From Prorocentrum cordatum (lineage: Eukaryota > Sar > Dinophyceae > Prorocentrales > Prorocentraceae): 64,000 bases of DNA. Numbering within the stretch: the stretch's first letter is position 1; the number at the start of each line of letters is the position of its first letter. Of the stretch, positions 41,884 through 52,869 are shown piece by piece. The notes below the pieces were generated by a model. That model saw nothing but the letters and a program-made list of their open reading frames with translations. It was not told the origin of the DNA and did no database searches. Made by a program: the position numbers and the translations under genes. The stretch is taken from contig CAUYUJ010014361.1 of assembly GCA_963575745.1 (NCBI GenBank), positions 138,896 to 202,895 of the forward strand. The letters run 5' to 3'.

Positions 41884-44800
41884 CCCGGCGATGCGCAACG
41901 GCGCGGCAGGCCAGGGAGAGAAGGGGCAGAGCCGCGCCAAATGGGGGAGCGGCGGGCCCAGGGCGCCGGCGGGGTGATGGCCGACGCCGCGGCGTGCCTG
42001 GCCAGCGGTGAGGCGAGGAGGCGCGAAGTCAGCACCCAGCCACAGCGGGCGCCGAGGCCGAAAAGGGCGAGCCCAACGCCAGCCGGAGGCGGGCAGCGCG
42101 AAGGGGCCGCGCCCAATGGTGGGGCGGCGGGCCCGGCGGGGCGAACAAGGCCGGCCCCGAGACAACAGGCCAACTGGGTAATGGCCGACGGCGGCGAGGT
42201 GCCGCGGGGGCAACGGCGGCCAGACACCAATAGTTAGCTAGTGCTGGGGGGGGCGGCCAGAAAACCAAGCAGATGGGGGGGGGCGCAGGCGAAGTGGCGA
42301 GCGTCGCCCAGCAGGCGAAGCACCGCAAGGGTCCGCGGGGTGCCGCAGGCAATTCTTGGACAAAACCTGCAGAAGGCTGGCGCCCCCAGAGGCGGGGGGC
42401 GGCGGCGGGGCAGGGCGCTCCAAAGCAGGCAGAGGGGCGGCGCAGACGCCGCGAGCAGGCGGCGGCGGGCACCGGCCAAGCGCCGGCAGCCAGCGGGACC
42501 ACGCCCGTGGGCGTGAGAGCGCCACCCGGCGCCGTGGCGAAGCCGGCGGCTGCGAGAGGAGGCAGGCCCCCGAGCGAGAGCTTGATGCCCGCGGGGGGGC
42601 GCCGAACAGGTTCGCGATGAAAAACGGCCGCAAAGGCGGGGGAAGAAGGGCGGCGAGGCAGGCCCCGAGCGAGGACTGGAAGCCCGCGGGATGGCACATA
42701 ATAGGCGCGCGATGTAGGACGGCCACGAGGGCAAAGACGGGCGGGCATCCAAGGTGGCCGCTGCCAGGGCGGGGTCGTCAAGCTCCGTGCAGGGCGAGGT
42801 GATAAGGCACCTGTGCGAAAACTACCTGCGGTGGCTACTGAAAGTTGACCCACGCTGGCGGGAATGGTCATTGCTGGGTCAAGAGGAGTCCGCCGGCCGC
42901 TCCCCTTTCCCATGCGGCGGGGTCCCTTCCCTTTGCCTTTCGCGAGCCCAGCGGTTCGCCTCCGCTTGTCAAATTCGCGATGCCAATCAAAATGCCAATC
43001 GACTCGTACGCCTTTTCTCCGGCAAGGCCTGCGAGCGTCGTAAGTGGCCTCGCTGAGGTCATGCACGAAACCCTGGTATAATTCAGAATGTTGACGCTGG
43101 TGGTCGTTGGCGGAGTGGGGTCCGCACTCCTGGTCGCAGACATTCCACCCGATGGCCAACGTGAGGCCGCTTTCTTGCTTGACCACCGCCGGCTCGGTGG
43201 TTCGGTGGTTCCAGGCCGGGCACCAGGTCACCTGCGTGCCCGACCTTGTTGTCGAGCCCGTCAGTGTTGTCCGACTGAGGCGGGGGCAGCGCGAAGGGGG
43301 GCAAATGGCGAGGTGGGTGCGGTTCCTGTCTCCAGGGCGGGGCGCTTTCCGCTGAGCCTTGTCCGCGCCACTTTTGGGTGGCGCCTGGGCTGCGCGGTTC
43401 GCTGGTCCTGGGGGTTGTGTGCGCTTGTTCTTCTTCTGCGGCCTGCATGCGCGGCGTCGGCGTTTGGCTGATCGGCCAGTGGGGCCTCCGCGCGAGTGGG
43501 GCTGGTGGAATAGGTCGCGCTGACCGCTGGCTGAGAGGAGATGCTGGGGCCGCGCCGTCTCCCAGAACGTCCGCTGGCAGCGCTGGCTGGGGGGGCCGCC
43601 CCTTCGCTCAAGTCGCAGGAGTCTTTGCAGGAGGGCTCGCTGGCTTCGCGCCTCGAACTGCTCCTCCCTGCCGGGCCCGCCGCGCCTCAGGGGAGGCTTC
43701 AGACGACTCCGCGCGCGCCCCTGGCTCCAGCGCGGACTGGCGCCGGCCCGCGCCCCGATGAGGTGGGGGATTGGCTGGCAGCGCGGTGCTCCGGGTCTGG
43801 CCTCGGAGGCGCTGGGGGGGGGGGCGGCAGTCTGGATTGATCCGCGCGCGGGGTGCTGTCGCTGGGGCGCTGGGCTGTCAACTCTGCCTCGGGCGCGGAT
43901 CCTGGAGGGCAGCCAGCTGCCGCCCGCGAGGGGGCGCCGGGGGGGTCCACTGTGAGGGCGAGCCTCTTCTTTGCCGTGTATGTACAGAAATCCCGCACGC
44001 GTGGGTGCTGGAGCGACGTCGCCCCTTTTGGACCCAAGCAGCCGAGCAAAAATTCCGGGCCATGCCGCGCCGGGTCGCGTTTCTTCCCGGACGCTTGGGG
44101 GTCGCGCTTGCTGCGGTGCGCGCCCCATTCGTTGAGGACCCTGTGCGAGCTGGCAGGGGCATGGGAGTTCTGGCGATCCAGGTGGTCGACCAGGAAGGCC
44201 AAGGTGGCGCGCTTGCCGTCCAGCTGGACTCCTGGGGGGATCCCAGACGGCGGGGTGGAGTCGCCGTGCGCGGGGGCCAGCAACTCCTGGCAGCACGCGA
44301 GGGCCAAGCTCTGGGGTCAGAGAAGGGTCCCATGCCTCCCTTGGGCCGGCGTAGCGAGGAGTCGGCGTTTCTTGCTGTCCATGTTCTGCAGCGCTCGTCC
44401 ACCTCTGGAGAAACTGCCTGGGCAACCGCCACCATGGCGCGCGCGATTGTGTTGTCAGCACTCCCGGGCGCCTTGTCAGGATGGACGTGCCCGGGCCTAT
44501 GCAGGGCGGCAGCGGCCCTCGCACTCAGGCGGGGGAGTGCCGGGGGACTGACGCTGGAGAAGCGATCCAAGAGGCTATGGGGGTGCGTCGCGGGGTCGGC
44601 TGTCCGTTCCGCCCGTGCGCCGCCACTTGTAATTGGCGCCGAGGCAGACCTGCTCTGTTGGCGACGCGCCCTGGAGAGGGGCCCGCGGGGGCCCGCGGTG
44701 CTGTCGCCAGATGACGCCCTGCCCCGCCACGCTTCAAAACGTGGCTAAGGGCGGCCACGATGGCCCTACCCAGGACCCATAATGGCAGGCCCCCCGAAAA

Positions 44801-44900
44801 AAAAAGTCTTATTCCGTGGGGATAACAAAAATTACCTTTGGGGGGGGCAGCGGGGTGTGTAACAGTGACGGGGGCCACGGCACGCACCCCGCGTCGCGCG
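41883..44900. other. GC-rich interval, coding status unclear
   Basis: Open frames of 200-830 codons exist on both strands, as expected of DNA this GC rich. Parts of the minus strand between 44570 and 43750 look more protein-like (for example FLVDHLDRQNSHAPASSHRV and RVRDFCTYTAKKRLALTVDP) but in frames that change near 44310, so at most a decayed or intron-split gene is present. At 43000-43150 the minus frame has WNVCDQECGPHSANDH. No family recognised. Confidence 0.35.
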
Positions 44901-44907
44901 CCGCTTA

Positions 44908-44951
44908 CGTCGTCGTCGTCGTCGTCGTCGTCGTCATCGACATCGTCGTCT
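44908..44951 (+). repeat. (GTC)n microsatellite
   Basis: CGTCGTCGTC repeats with one CATCGACATCGTC interruption. Confidence 0.9.
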
Positions 44952-44984
44952 AAACCCAGCGCCTGTGCACTCAACACGGGCTCT

Positions 44985-46170
44985 GTGTACCACAATGCCT
45001 CTCTGAAACAAAACTGCTGCCGAAATGGCATGTGTGTGCACCACGCCGACTGGATACACCATAACAACTGTGCAAACCACGGCGTCTGTGTGCACACCAC
45101 TGTGTCTGTGTGCACACCACGGCGTCTGTGTACATCACGCTGTTTGCGCACACCACGGCGCCCGTGTGCACCACAGCTGCTGTTTCAGAACCCTGTGTAC
45201 CACAGTGCCTGCGTAAAATACAAAGCTTCTGTGCACCCGACGGTACCAACAGAACCAAACTCAGGAAAATCGTTGGGGGGCCCGACGTATGAAGTCAACA
45301 TGTGGGCTGATTGTGATTACTTGTTTTTCTGGCCCACAGGACGCTCGGACATTTTGGGCCCACAACGCCTGTGTGCGCCATAGCGAATGTGCACATCATG
45401 GCAACTGCGCGCACCACGGCGCCTGTGAACACCACGCGGTTGAGGGCGCGCGGAGCGGCGTCAGCCGAGGGAGTGCACGCAGGAGAAGCAGGAGGAATAG
45501 CAGCTCCAGCAGGAGGAGCAGGAGGAGTAAAACAAAAACCCGCGATGGTGTCGACAGCTCGGGGTCCGCGCTCTTTTTCCAAGAGCACTGCCAGGATGCA
45601 CGCACTCGTCTAACATCATCTACACCTCCACGTCCCCGACGGAGCCCAAGTCCTGGAAATCGCTGGGGGCCCGAATGTATGATAATCAATATGTGATCTG
45701 ATTGTGTTTATTGATTTTTCTGGCCCGAGGAACCCTCGGACATTTTGGGCCCACAGCGACTGTGAAACACAACGCCCGTTTCCACCACAAGGCCTGTTTG
45801 CACCACAGTGCTTTTGCACACAATAGTGCCCGCGTCCTGTATGCGCACGGAGGATGACGACGAGGATGACAACAATGAGAAGGGAGGAGGAGGAAGAAGT
45901 AGGAAGATTTGCGTGGGTACATCATAGCCCACAGTGTGCACTTACATCATAGAGATTTTGCGCACTACAGCGGTTTTGTACATCACGGCGCCTATGTACA
46001 CCACAGGGTTTGTGAGGCGTACGCCGCAATGCTTGCGTAGATCCACTATGCCTGCGTACACCTCAACTGTGTGCGCCACAACGCCGGTGTACACGCCCGC
46101 GTGCACCGCGGCACCAGTAGAACCCGCGTGCACGTGCACCGCGGCACCAGTAGAACCCGCGTGCACCACA
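44985..46170. repeat. CTGTGTGCACCACGGCG minisatellite, three blocks
   Basis: Degenerate units of about 20-25 bp of the type GCGTCTGTGTGCACACCACG occur at about 44985-45235, 45370-45440 and 45770-46165. Between the blocks a ~110-bp unit is present twice as a direct repeat, at 45268-45375 and 45657-45765. Both copies contain TTTTTCTGGCCC and CTCGGACATTTTGGGCCCAC. The interval 45470-45650 has GCAGGAGGAG triplets. No gene seen. Confidence 0.75.
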
Positions 46171-46255
46171 AGCCCTAGGCCGCCCGGGATCGCGCACTGG
46201 ACCCGGCCGAGGCGTTACCGTTACGGGGGGGGGCAGGGGGGGGGGGTAACATGTG

Positions 46256-47380
46256 CTATCCCTTGGGTGGGTAAAAAATTGTCTCGAACGTGGGAGAGGA
46301 CCTCCCCAAGCCCCGTCCCAGCATGGCCAGCGGCAGGAGGCGCAGCCCGTCAGATAGCCCCGCGAACCCCTCGTGGTCCAGAATCTCAAGCAAGTCGTTG
46401 CGTGTGAAGCCGCACGGGAGGTTGCGCAGCATCGCCGTGGTTGCGGCGGGGGGGCGGGCGAGTGCCTGGCTCGGGGTGGCGAGCACCCGCCCACCCCAGT
46501 ATTCCACGGCCTTGGCGGGCGTGCGCGTCACCTGCGAGGAGCGCGGCAGAAACGCCGAAGCCCTGCTGCTGATAGAGGAACGGAAACATAGCACGAGCAT
46601 GACTTCTCGGAGGGGCACCGCGGATCTCTTGGCTCGGCGCGGGACCCCGCCCTCCCTGGCGCGAGCAGCGCGCCAGGGGGCGGCGCCGGAGGCGGCGCCA
46701 GGGGGCTCCAGGCGCCGACATCCGAGAGCTCCGCGGGAGCTCCGATGGATCATGTGCCGCTGCCATGTTCTGCTCCTCGAGCTGAGCGGGCAGGCCGGGA
46801 GGGCCGGGCTGTGCCGGGCAGGGCCGTCGGCGGTGGGGCTGAACGCCGAGGCCTTGCTGCTCAGGGGCGTTCGCGCACTCTTCGTGGGCAGCGGGGCCGG
46901 CGGGGCCTCCCGCGCTGCCACAAACAGCATCTCGTCCACCTGGAAGCGCTCGCAGGCCCCGCTGGGGAAGCGGAGGCCGCCGACCTCCACCAGGGCCGGG
47001 CCGGGCGCGGGCTCTCCCTCGTCGGGGTCCGAGTCGACGTCGGCCCACGAGCCCAGCTTGCTCAAGGTCTGATGGGAGCCGGGGCTCGAGAGCGGCAGGC
47101 CAGCGTCCGTGCCGCCCGCGTGCTCTCGGGGGCTCGCACCGGCGGCGGCGAGGGAAGGGCACGAGCTGGACCGGCGCAGGCCTGCCGAGCCTGCCTCGTC
47201 GAAGCTGGCGTATACGAAGGTGTTTTTGACGCTGAGGCTCACGTCCATCTCGAGGCAGAGAGGCCGAAGCTCAGAGTCCGAAAGTATGGAAGACGTGTTT
47301 GGGTGGAACCCTGCCGATCCAGAATTGCTACAAGCATGGAGGGGGGGCTTCCGAAGACTCCCAGGGAATCTGGCGCCCAT
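46256..47380 (-). CDS. Mei2-like protein, N-terminal exon ending inside the RRM
   Basis: The open frame spans 47395-46256; its first ATG is at 47380, but the ATG at 47248 (MDVSLSVKNTFVYASF) is the more likely start. Numbered from 47395, features are: VKNTFVYASFDEAG and RRSSSCPSL (56-82), which I associate with dinoflagellate proteins of this type; an acidic segment with SWADVDSDPDEGE (116-128); a PAM2-like motif LSSKASAFSP (178-187); a second, ISSRASAFLP (275-284); and the start of a Mei2-type RRM, TTAMLRNLPCGFTRNDLLEI then LDHEGFAG (319-346). The RRM breaks off there. The codons after 46358 (LSDGLRLLP and on) do not continue it and are probably intron. GGGCTATCTG at the break would allow a GC donor. 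The matching second half is at 35996-35660 on the same strand. Likely an RNA-binding regulator that may also contact poly(A)-binding protein; that role is inferred. Confidence 0.7.
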   Translation of the reverse strand: MGARFPGSLRKPPLHACSNSGSAGFHPNTSSILSDSELRPLCLEMDVSLSVKNTFVYASFDEAGSAGLRRSSSCPSLAAAGASPREHAGGTDAGLPLSSPGSHQTLSKLGSWADVDSDPDEGEPAPGPALVEVGGLRFPSGACERFQVDEMLFVAAREAPPAPLPTKSARTPLSSKASAFSPTADGPARHSPALPACPLSSRSRTWQRHMIHRSSRGALGCRRLEPPGAASGAAPWRAARAREGGVPRRAKRSAVPLREVMLVLCFRSSISSRASAFLPRSSQVTRTPAKAVEYWGGRVLATPSQALARPPAATTAMLRNLPCGFTRNDLLEILDHEGFAGLSDGLRLLPLAMLGRGLGRSSPTFETIFYPPKG

Positions 47381-47395
47381 GTCACCCAAGGCCAC

Positions 47396-47734
47396 CTATA
47401 AGGCTCCCGAGGATGCCTCTGGACACTCTTTCGGGGATTTGCATTTGAGAATCTGGCGCCGAACATCGCATCGGCGTTGTCACGTGGACGGTCTTTGCCA
47501 AATCGGCCAGGAGGAGGGGGGTAGAGGGAAGAGTGAGGGAAACAAAAGGTACCGATACCGCTGCTCCCCGAACCTCTCCCATGGTGCGTTCTGACTCGAC
47601 TTTCGGGCCGAATCCAGCGGCGGCGGCGACGAGGGCCTCCCAGGAGGGCGAAACAGGGGGAAAACGGGCGAAGGGTATTGGTATGGGTACCTTTTCCTCT
47701 TCCGAGCGAGGGGGGGGGGGAGGGACGGGGGGGA
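47396..47734. other. Upstream region of the Mei2-like exon, no gene
   Basis: Unique sequence, GC-rich, with GGAGGAGGGG and GGCGGCGGCGACGAGG stretches. Further 5' exons or UTR of the Mei2-like gene could lie here, but none can be defined. Confidence 0.4.
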
Positions 47735-47950
47735 CAAGCTAGGTGCGCTCGCGTCATATCTGACATCCTACCCCTCCCTCCCATCCCTTACCATGGCGTA
47801 GATCCCCTCTCTACTCGCACAGTCGGATGTCGAGCACGGCAAGGATCCCGAAAGGGTACGCGATGCATTGTAGAGCACGGCATGGCATGGCGCAGAAGAG
47901 CACCGCAGAGCGTAGTATGTCACAGCATGGCGTGGCGGGGGGGAGGCAAC
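47735..47950 (+). repeat. Dispersed ~200-bp element, copy 1
   Basis: Begins CAAGCTAGGTGCGCTCGCGT and ends in GCATGGCGTGGCGG. It matches 60985-61190 in inverted orientation over its whole length, and its first ~85 bases match 47965-48060 and 62270-62355. Shared blocks include CTGACATCCTACCCCTCCCT, CAGTCGGATGTCGAGC and GTAGAGCACGGC. Confidence 0.8.
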
Positions 47951-47964
47951 AGAGAGGGGGAAGG

Positions 47965-48070
47965 CAAGCTAGGTGCGCCCGCGCCATGCCGGACATCCTG
48001 CCCAGCTAACCCGTCACTGCCCATGGCGCTGGAGGTTTCTCTACCCGCGGGCGCGTGTCATGGCAGACCT
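47965..48070 (+). repeat. Dispersed element, partial copy 2
   Basis: CAAGCTAGGTGCGCCCGCGC, GGACATCCTGCCC, CCATGGCGCTG, then TCTACCCGCGGGCGCGTGTC. It is closest to the copy at 62270-62385. Confidence 0.75.
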
Positions 48071-48714
48071 GGAATTCCAAAGAGGACCCAAACTTGTCAT
48101 GCGCCAGCGAAGACGGGTAGCTGCGTACACTGGAGGAGGAGGCGGCGGATGAGCAGGAAGATCAGCAGGAGGAGAGGAAGGAGGACGAGGAAGGAGGCGG
48201 AGGAGGACGAACCGCAGCAGCAGGAGCTGGAGCCCACGGAGCGCGGGAGGAGCAAAAGGACCAGGGACAGGCGGAGGAGGGGAAAGGAGGGGGGCGACAA
48301 CGATGGGGAAAGACTCGGACCATGGAAAGATGCCGCACTGTGGCTAGAGTGACATCCTGAACGATGGTGAAGCGCCGATCCTGAAATCAGGTCGGCGATG
48401 CAGCGGGGGCACCATAACTTGAAGGACCGAAACGGACAGGGGTGTTAAAAGTCGTAAGGGCCAAATCACGCTTTGCAGTCATGTGTACAGCGCGGGACAC
48501 CTAGGTCGATCATGTCTTCCTTCCAAAGATTGTGTGTCCCATTTCTTCCGGTGGCGATCGTTACCTGGGGGGTGGGGGAGGGGGGGCCCGGGTGACGGGA
48601 ACCCTGGGGTGGGGTGGGATTCGTCGGGGCAGGGGTGCGCTGCGACCGCCAGAGGTATGCGCTCGAGCACCAGCGTGCAAAAGGGGAGGGTCCAGATCGG
48701 CTCCGTTACCAGGG
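48071..48714. other. GGAGGA-rich tract and unique DNA, no gene
   Basis: 48125-48300 is rich in GGAGGAGG and GAGGAAGGAGG. The rest is unique with no recognisable gene. G runs occur near 48570-48590. Confidence 0.5.
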
Positions 48715-49245
48715 GGCGGGGAGGGGACGGGTCTGGCCGCCCGGGTAATGACCGCTACGCGCCAGAGCATAAACCAATCTCGGGCCCCGAGGACTCCTGG
48801 GGACTTCGGGGGTCAGGGGCCGAAGCTCAAGCGGGCGGTCTGGCACGGGAGGCCCTCGCCAGAGATCGTCGGCCCTGGAGGGGAAACACCACGTGCTGCC
48901 TCCGGGTACGGCCGCCTCCTACGTGGAGCACATGCCTGGGAATCCGTCTGAGATCCACGCGTCCCAGGAACACCAGCGCCCCAGAGGCGGGACTCATTCG
49001 ACCCGTATCATTTGAGCTCTCGTCCTTCTCCCTTTCCCCGTCCTCATCCTCCCTCTTCCCCTCTCCATGCCTGAATCCGGGCAGAAATGCGCCTGCGCGA
49101 ACCCCGATGACCGATGAAGCAGCCGCCACGGCCGCAGCAAGAGATCAGAAGGCCCGCAACCTGCAAGCCAACCACCTGGAGGCTGGGGTGGACAACATCA
49201 GCCGCCTTGAGGAAACACCAGAGCCAGGCCCCTCGATCGTCTGGT
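48715..49245. repeat. Segmental duplication part A, copy 2
   Basis: Matches 34650-35255 (see there). It ends at CCCCTCGATCG and is followed by about 190 bp of unique DNA and then the 90-bp satellite. Confidence 0.8.
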
Positions 49246-49433
49246 CGGGAATGCCCTCCTACACGACACATACAAAATATGCGAAAGATGCTTCCAAATA
49301 GTCAAACATGAAAATCGTCCCCAATTTTTTGTCCCAACCATCCTGTGGTGTTGGGTCCTCGTTTTGAAGAGACGGCCCCGCGTTCCCGCCTCCTTCTTCC
49401 CTCCCTCCTCCCCCCTCCTCCCCCTCCCACACC

Positions 49434-52400
49434 CATTCTGGCACACCCCTCACACGTTTCGTGGCCCCATAAGGAGCTCCACCGAAGGCCCCAGTGGCTG
49501 CGTCCGCATGCGGTTCCACCCACCATTCTGGCACACCCCTCACACGTTTCGTGGCCTCATAAGGAGCTCCACCGAAGGCCCCAGTGGCTGCGTCCGCATG
49601 CGGTTCCACCCACCATTCTGGCACACCCCTCGCACGTTTCGTGGCCCCATAAGGAGCTCCACCGAAGGCCCCAGTGGCTGCGTCAGCATGCGGTTCCACC
49701 CCCCATTCTGGCACACCCCTCACACGTTTCGTGGCCCCATAAGGAGCTCCACCGAAAGCCCCAGTGGCGTCCGCGTGCGGTTCCACCCCCCATTCTGGCA
49801 CACCCCTCACACGTTTCGTGGCCCCATAAGGAGCTCCACCGAAGGCCCCAGTGGCTGCGTCCGCATGCGGTTCCACCCCCCATTCTGGCACACCCCTCAC
49901 ACGTTGCGTGGCCCCATAAGGAGCTCCACCGAAGGCCCCAGTGGCTGCGTCCGCATGCGGTTCCAACCCTCATTCTGGCACACCCCTCACACGTTTCGTG
50001 GCCCCATAAGGAGCTCCACCGAAAGCCCCAGTGGTTGCGTCCGCATGCGGTTCCACCCACCATTCTGGCACCCAGTTTCGTGGCTGCGCCACGTGCGGTT
50101 CCACCCCCCATTCTGGCACACCCCTCACACGTTTCGTGGCCCCATAGGGAAGCTGGCTGCGCCCGCATGCGGTTCCACCATTCTGGCACACCCCTCACAC
50201 GTTTCGTGGCCCCATAGGGAGCTCCACCGAAGGCCCCAGTGGCTGCGCCCGCATGCGGTTCCACCCCCCATTCTGGCACACCCCTCACACGTTTCGTGGC
50301 CCCATAGGGAGCTCCACCGAAGGCCCCAGTGGCTGCGCCCGCATGCGGTTCCACCCCCCATTCTGGCACACCCCTCACACGTTTCGTGGCCCCATAGGGA
50401 GCTCCACCGAAGGCCCCAGTGGCTGCGCCCGCATGCGGTTCCACCCCCATTCTGGCACACCCCTCACACGTTTCGTGGCCCCATAGGGAGCTCCACCGAA
50501 GGCCCCAGTGGCTGCGCCCGCATGCGGTTCCACCCCCCATTCTGGCACACCCCTCACACGTTTCGTGGCCCCATAGGGAGCTCCACCGAAGGCCCCAGTG
50601 GCTGCGCCCGCATGCGGTTCCACACCCATTTCTGGCACACCCCTCACACGTTTCGTGGCCCCATAGGGAGCTCCACCGAAGGCCCCATGGCTGCGCCGCA
50701 TGCGGTTCCACCCCCATTCTGGCACACCCCTCACACGTTTCGTGGCCCCATAGGGAGCTCCACCGAAGGCCCCACATTCTGGCACACCCCTCACACGTTT
50801 CGTGGCCCCATAGGGAGCTCCACCGAAGGCCCCATGCGTGATGCCCCTCCGCAGTGCTGCGTCCATCACCCCCCTGCATTCGGGTTCCACCCCCCAGTTC
50901 GTGCACGTCACACGTTCGTGGCCCCATAGGGAGCTCCACCGAAGGCCCCAGTGGCTGCGCCCGCATGCGGTTCCACCCCCCATTCTGGCACACCCCTCAC
51001 ACGTTTCGTGGCCCCATAGGGAGCTCCACCGAAGGCCCCAGTGGCTGCGCCCGCATGCGGTTCCACCCCCCATTCTGGCACACCCCTCACACGTTTCGTG
51101 GCCCCATAGGGAGCTCCACCGAAGGCCCCAGTGGCTGCGCCCGCATGCGGTTCCCCCCCCCATTCTGGCACACCCCTCACACGTTTCGTGGCCCCATAGG
51201 GAGCTCCACCGAAGGCCCCAGTGGCTGCGCCCGCATGCGGTTCCACCCCCCATTCTGGCACACCCCTCACACGCTTTCGTGGCCCCATAGGGAGCTCCAC
51301 CGAAGGCCCCAGTGGCTGCGCCCGCATGCGGTTCCCCCCCCATTCTGGCACACCCCTCACACGCTTCGTGGCCCCATAGGGAGCTCCACCGAAGGCCCCA
51401 GTGGCTGCGCCCGCATGCGGTTCCACCCCCATTTGGCATACCCCTCACACGTTCGTGGCCATAGGGAGCTCCACCGAATGCGCCACCCCCATTCGCACAC
51501 CCCTCACACGTTTCGTGGATATATGGAACCGAAGGCCCCATGGCTGCGTTCGCATGCGGTTCCACCCCCCATTCTGGCACACCCTCACACGTTTCGTGGC
51601 CCCATAGGGAGCTCCACCGAAGGCCCCAGTGGCTGCGCTCGCATGCGGTTCCGCCCCCCATTTCGGCACACCCCTCACACGTTTCGTGGCTCCGCAGGGA
51701 GCCCCACCGAAGGCACCAGAGGCTGCGTTCGCATGCGGTTCCACCCCCAAGTCTGGCATACCCCTCACACGTTTCGTGGCCCCATAGGGGGCTCCACCGA
51801 AGGCCCCAAAGGCTGCGCTCGCATGCGGTTCCACCCCCCATTCTGGCACACCCCTCACACGTTTCGTGGCCCCATAGGGAGCTCCACCGAAGGCCCCAGC
51901 TGCGCTCCGCATGCGGTTCCACCCCCATTCTGGCATTCATGGCACGCACACCCCTAAGGCACACCCCTCGCACGTTTCGTGGCCCCATAGGGAGCTCCAC
52001 CGAAGGCCCCAATGGCTGCGTTCGCATGGCGGCGCCGCACCCAATGTGGCACACCCCTCGCACGTTTCGTGGCCCCATAGGGAGCTCCACCGAAGGCCCC
52101 AGTGGCTGCGTTCGCATGGCGGCGCCGCACCAAATTTGGCACACCCTTCGCACGCTTCGTGGCCCCATAGGGAGCTCCACCGAATGCCCCAGTGGCTGCG
52201 TTCGCATGGCGGCGCCGCGCCCAATTTGGCACACCCCTCACACGCTTAGTTGCCCCATAGGGAGCTCCACCGAAGGCCCCAGTGGCTGCGTTGGCATGGC
52301 GGCGCCGCACCCAATTTGGCACACACCTTTCACGTTTCGTGGCCCCATAGGGAGCTCCACCGAAGGCCCCATTGGCTGCGTCCGCATGGCGGCGCCGCGC

Positions 52401-52497
52401 CGCACCCATTTCGGCACACCCCTCACACGCTTCGTGGCCCCATAGGGAGCTCCACCGAAGGCCCCAGTGGCTGCGTTGGCATGGCGGCGCCGCGCCG
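49434..52497 (+). repeat. 90-bp satellite, about 34 units
   Basis: Head-to-tail units start CATTCTGGCACACCCCTCAC and run through TTTCGTGGCCCCATA, GGAGCTCCACCGAAGGCCCC, AGTGGCTGCG and CGCATGCGGTTCCACC. The spacing between successive CATTCTGG is 90 bp. Shortened units occur near 50070-50170, 50690-50900, 51440-51560 and 51900-51960. From about 52020 the last units belong to a second type in which CGCATGCGGTTCCACC is replaced by CGCATGGCGGCGCCGC. Ninety is a multiple of three, so both strands have long open frames (30-residue repeats); they are not supported as genes by anything else. Confidence 0.95.
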
Positions 52498-52614
52498 AAG
52501 AAGATGTTCACTATTGCGGTACTCACAGCTGCATATGGTTGGGCCCTTCGCCAAGCTAATTATTTATTATTTTTAATGTCCCCCCTGTAGGGGGACAGGC
52601 CCGACTCAACTCTG
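52498..52614. other. Satellite end, AT-rich stretch and a small hairpin
   Basis: After the last satellite unit comes unique sequence with ATTATTTATTATTTTTAATG, then a 7-bp perfect stem GTCCCCC/GGGGGAC (52578-52584 and 52590-52596) with the loop CTGTA. Confidence 0.6.
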
Positions 52615-52869
52615 TCACTACCCCAAGCTTGGAGGGAAGAAAGGCGGCCGCGCGTGGAGGCCTGCAGCCGCGTCCAAAGCGGTTCGGGCCGCCCGTCTGG
52701 CATCGGACCGCTCGGGTCGAAGTTTAGGCCGGAGAGGGCCACTGCGCCCTGAGGTAGATCCACCGATCGCTTCGATAGCTGTGGCAGCACCTCGGGAGTC
52801 CGCAGGGACATGCACGCGAGCCAACTCGCTGCACTTGCGCACGTGCGCTGTTTTTGTACAGGGACTCAG

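Noticed and set aside
42029-44524. 831-codon minus-strand frame
   Set aside because: Pro/Arg/Ser-rich throughout with no domain. The protein-like pieces in this interval lie in other frames, so the long frame itself is likely due to GC content.
49434-52497. CRISPR array
   Set aside because: The regular spacing comes from a full 90-bp tandem unit with no variable spacers. No cas genes are present and the DNA is eukaryotic.
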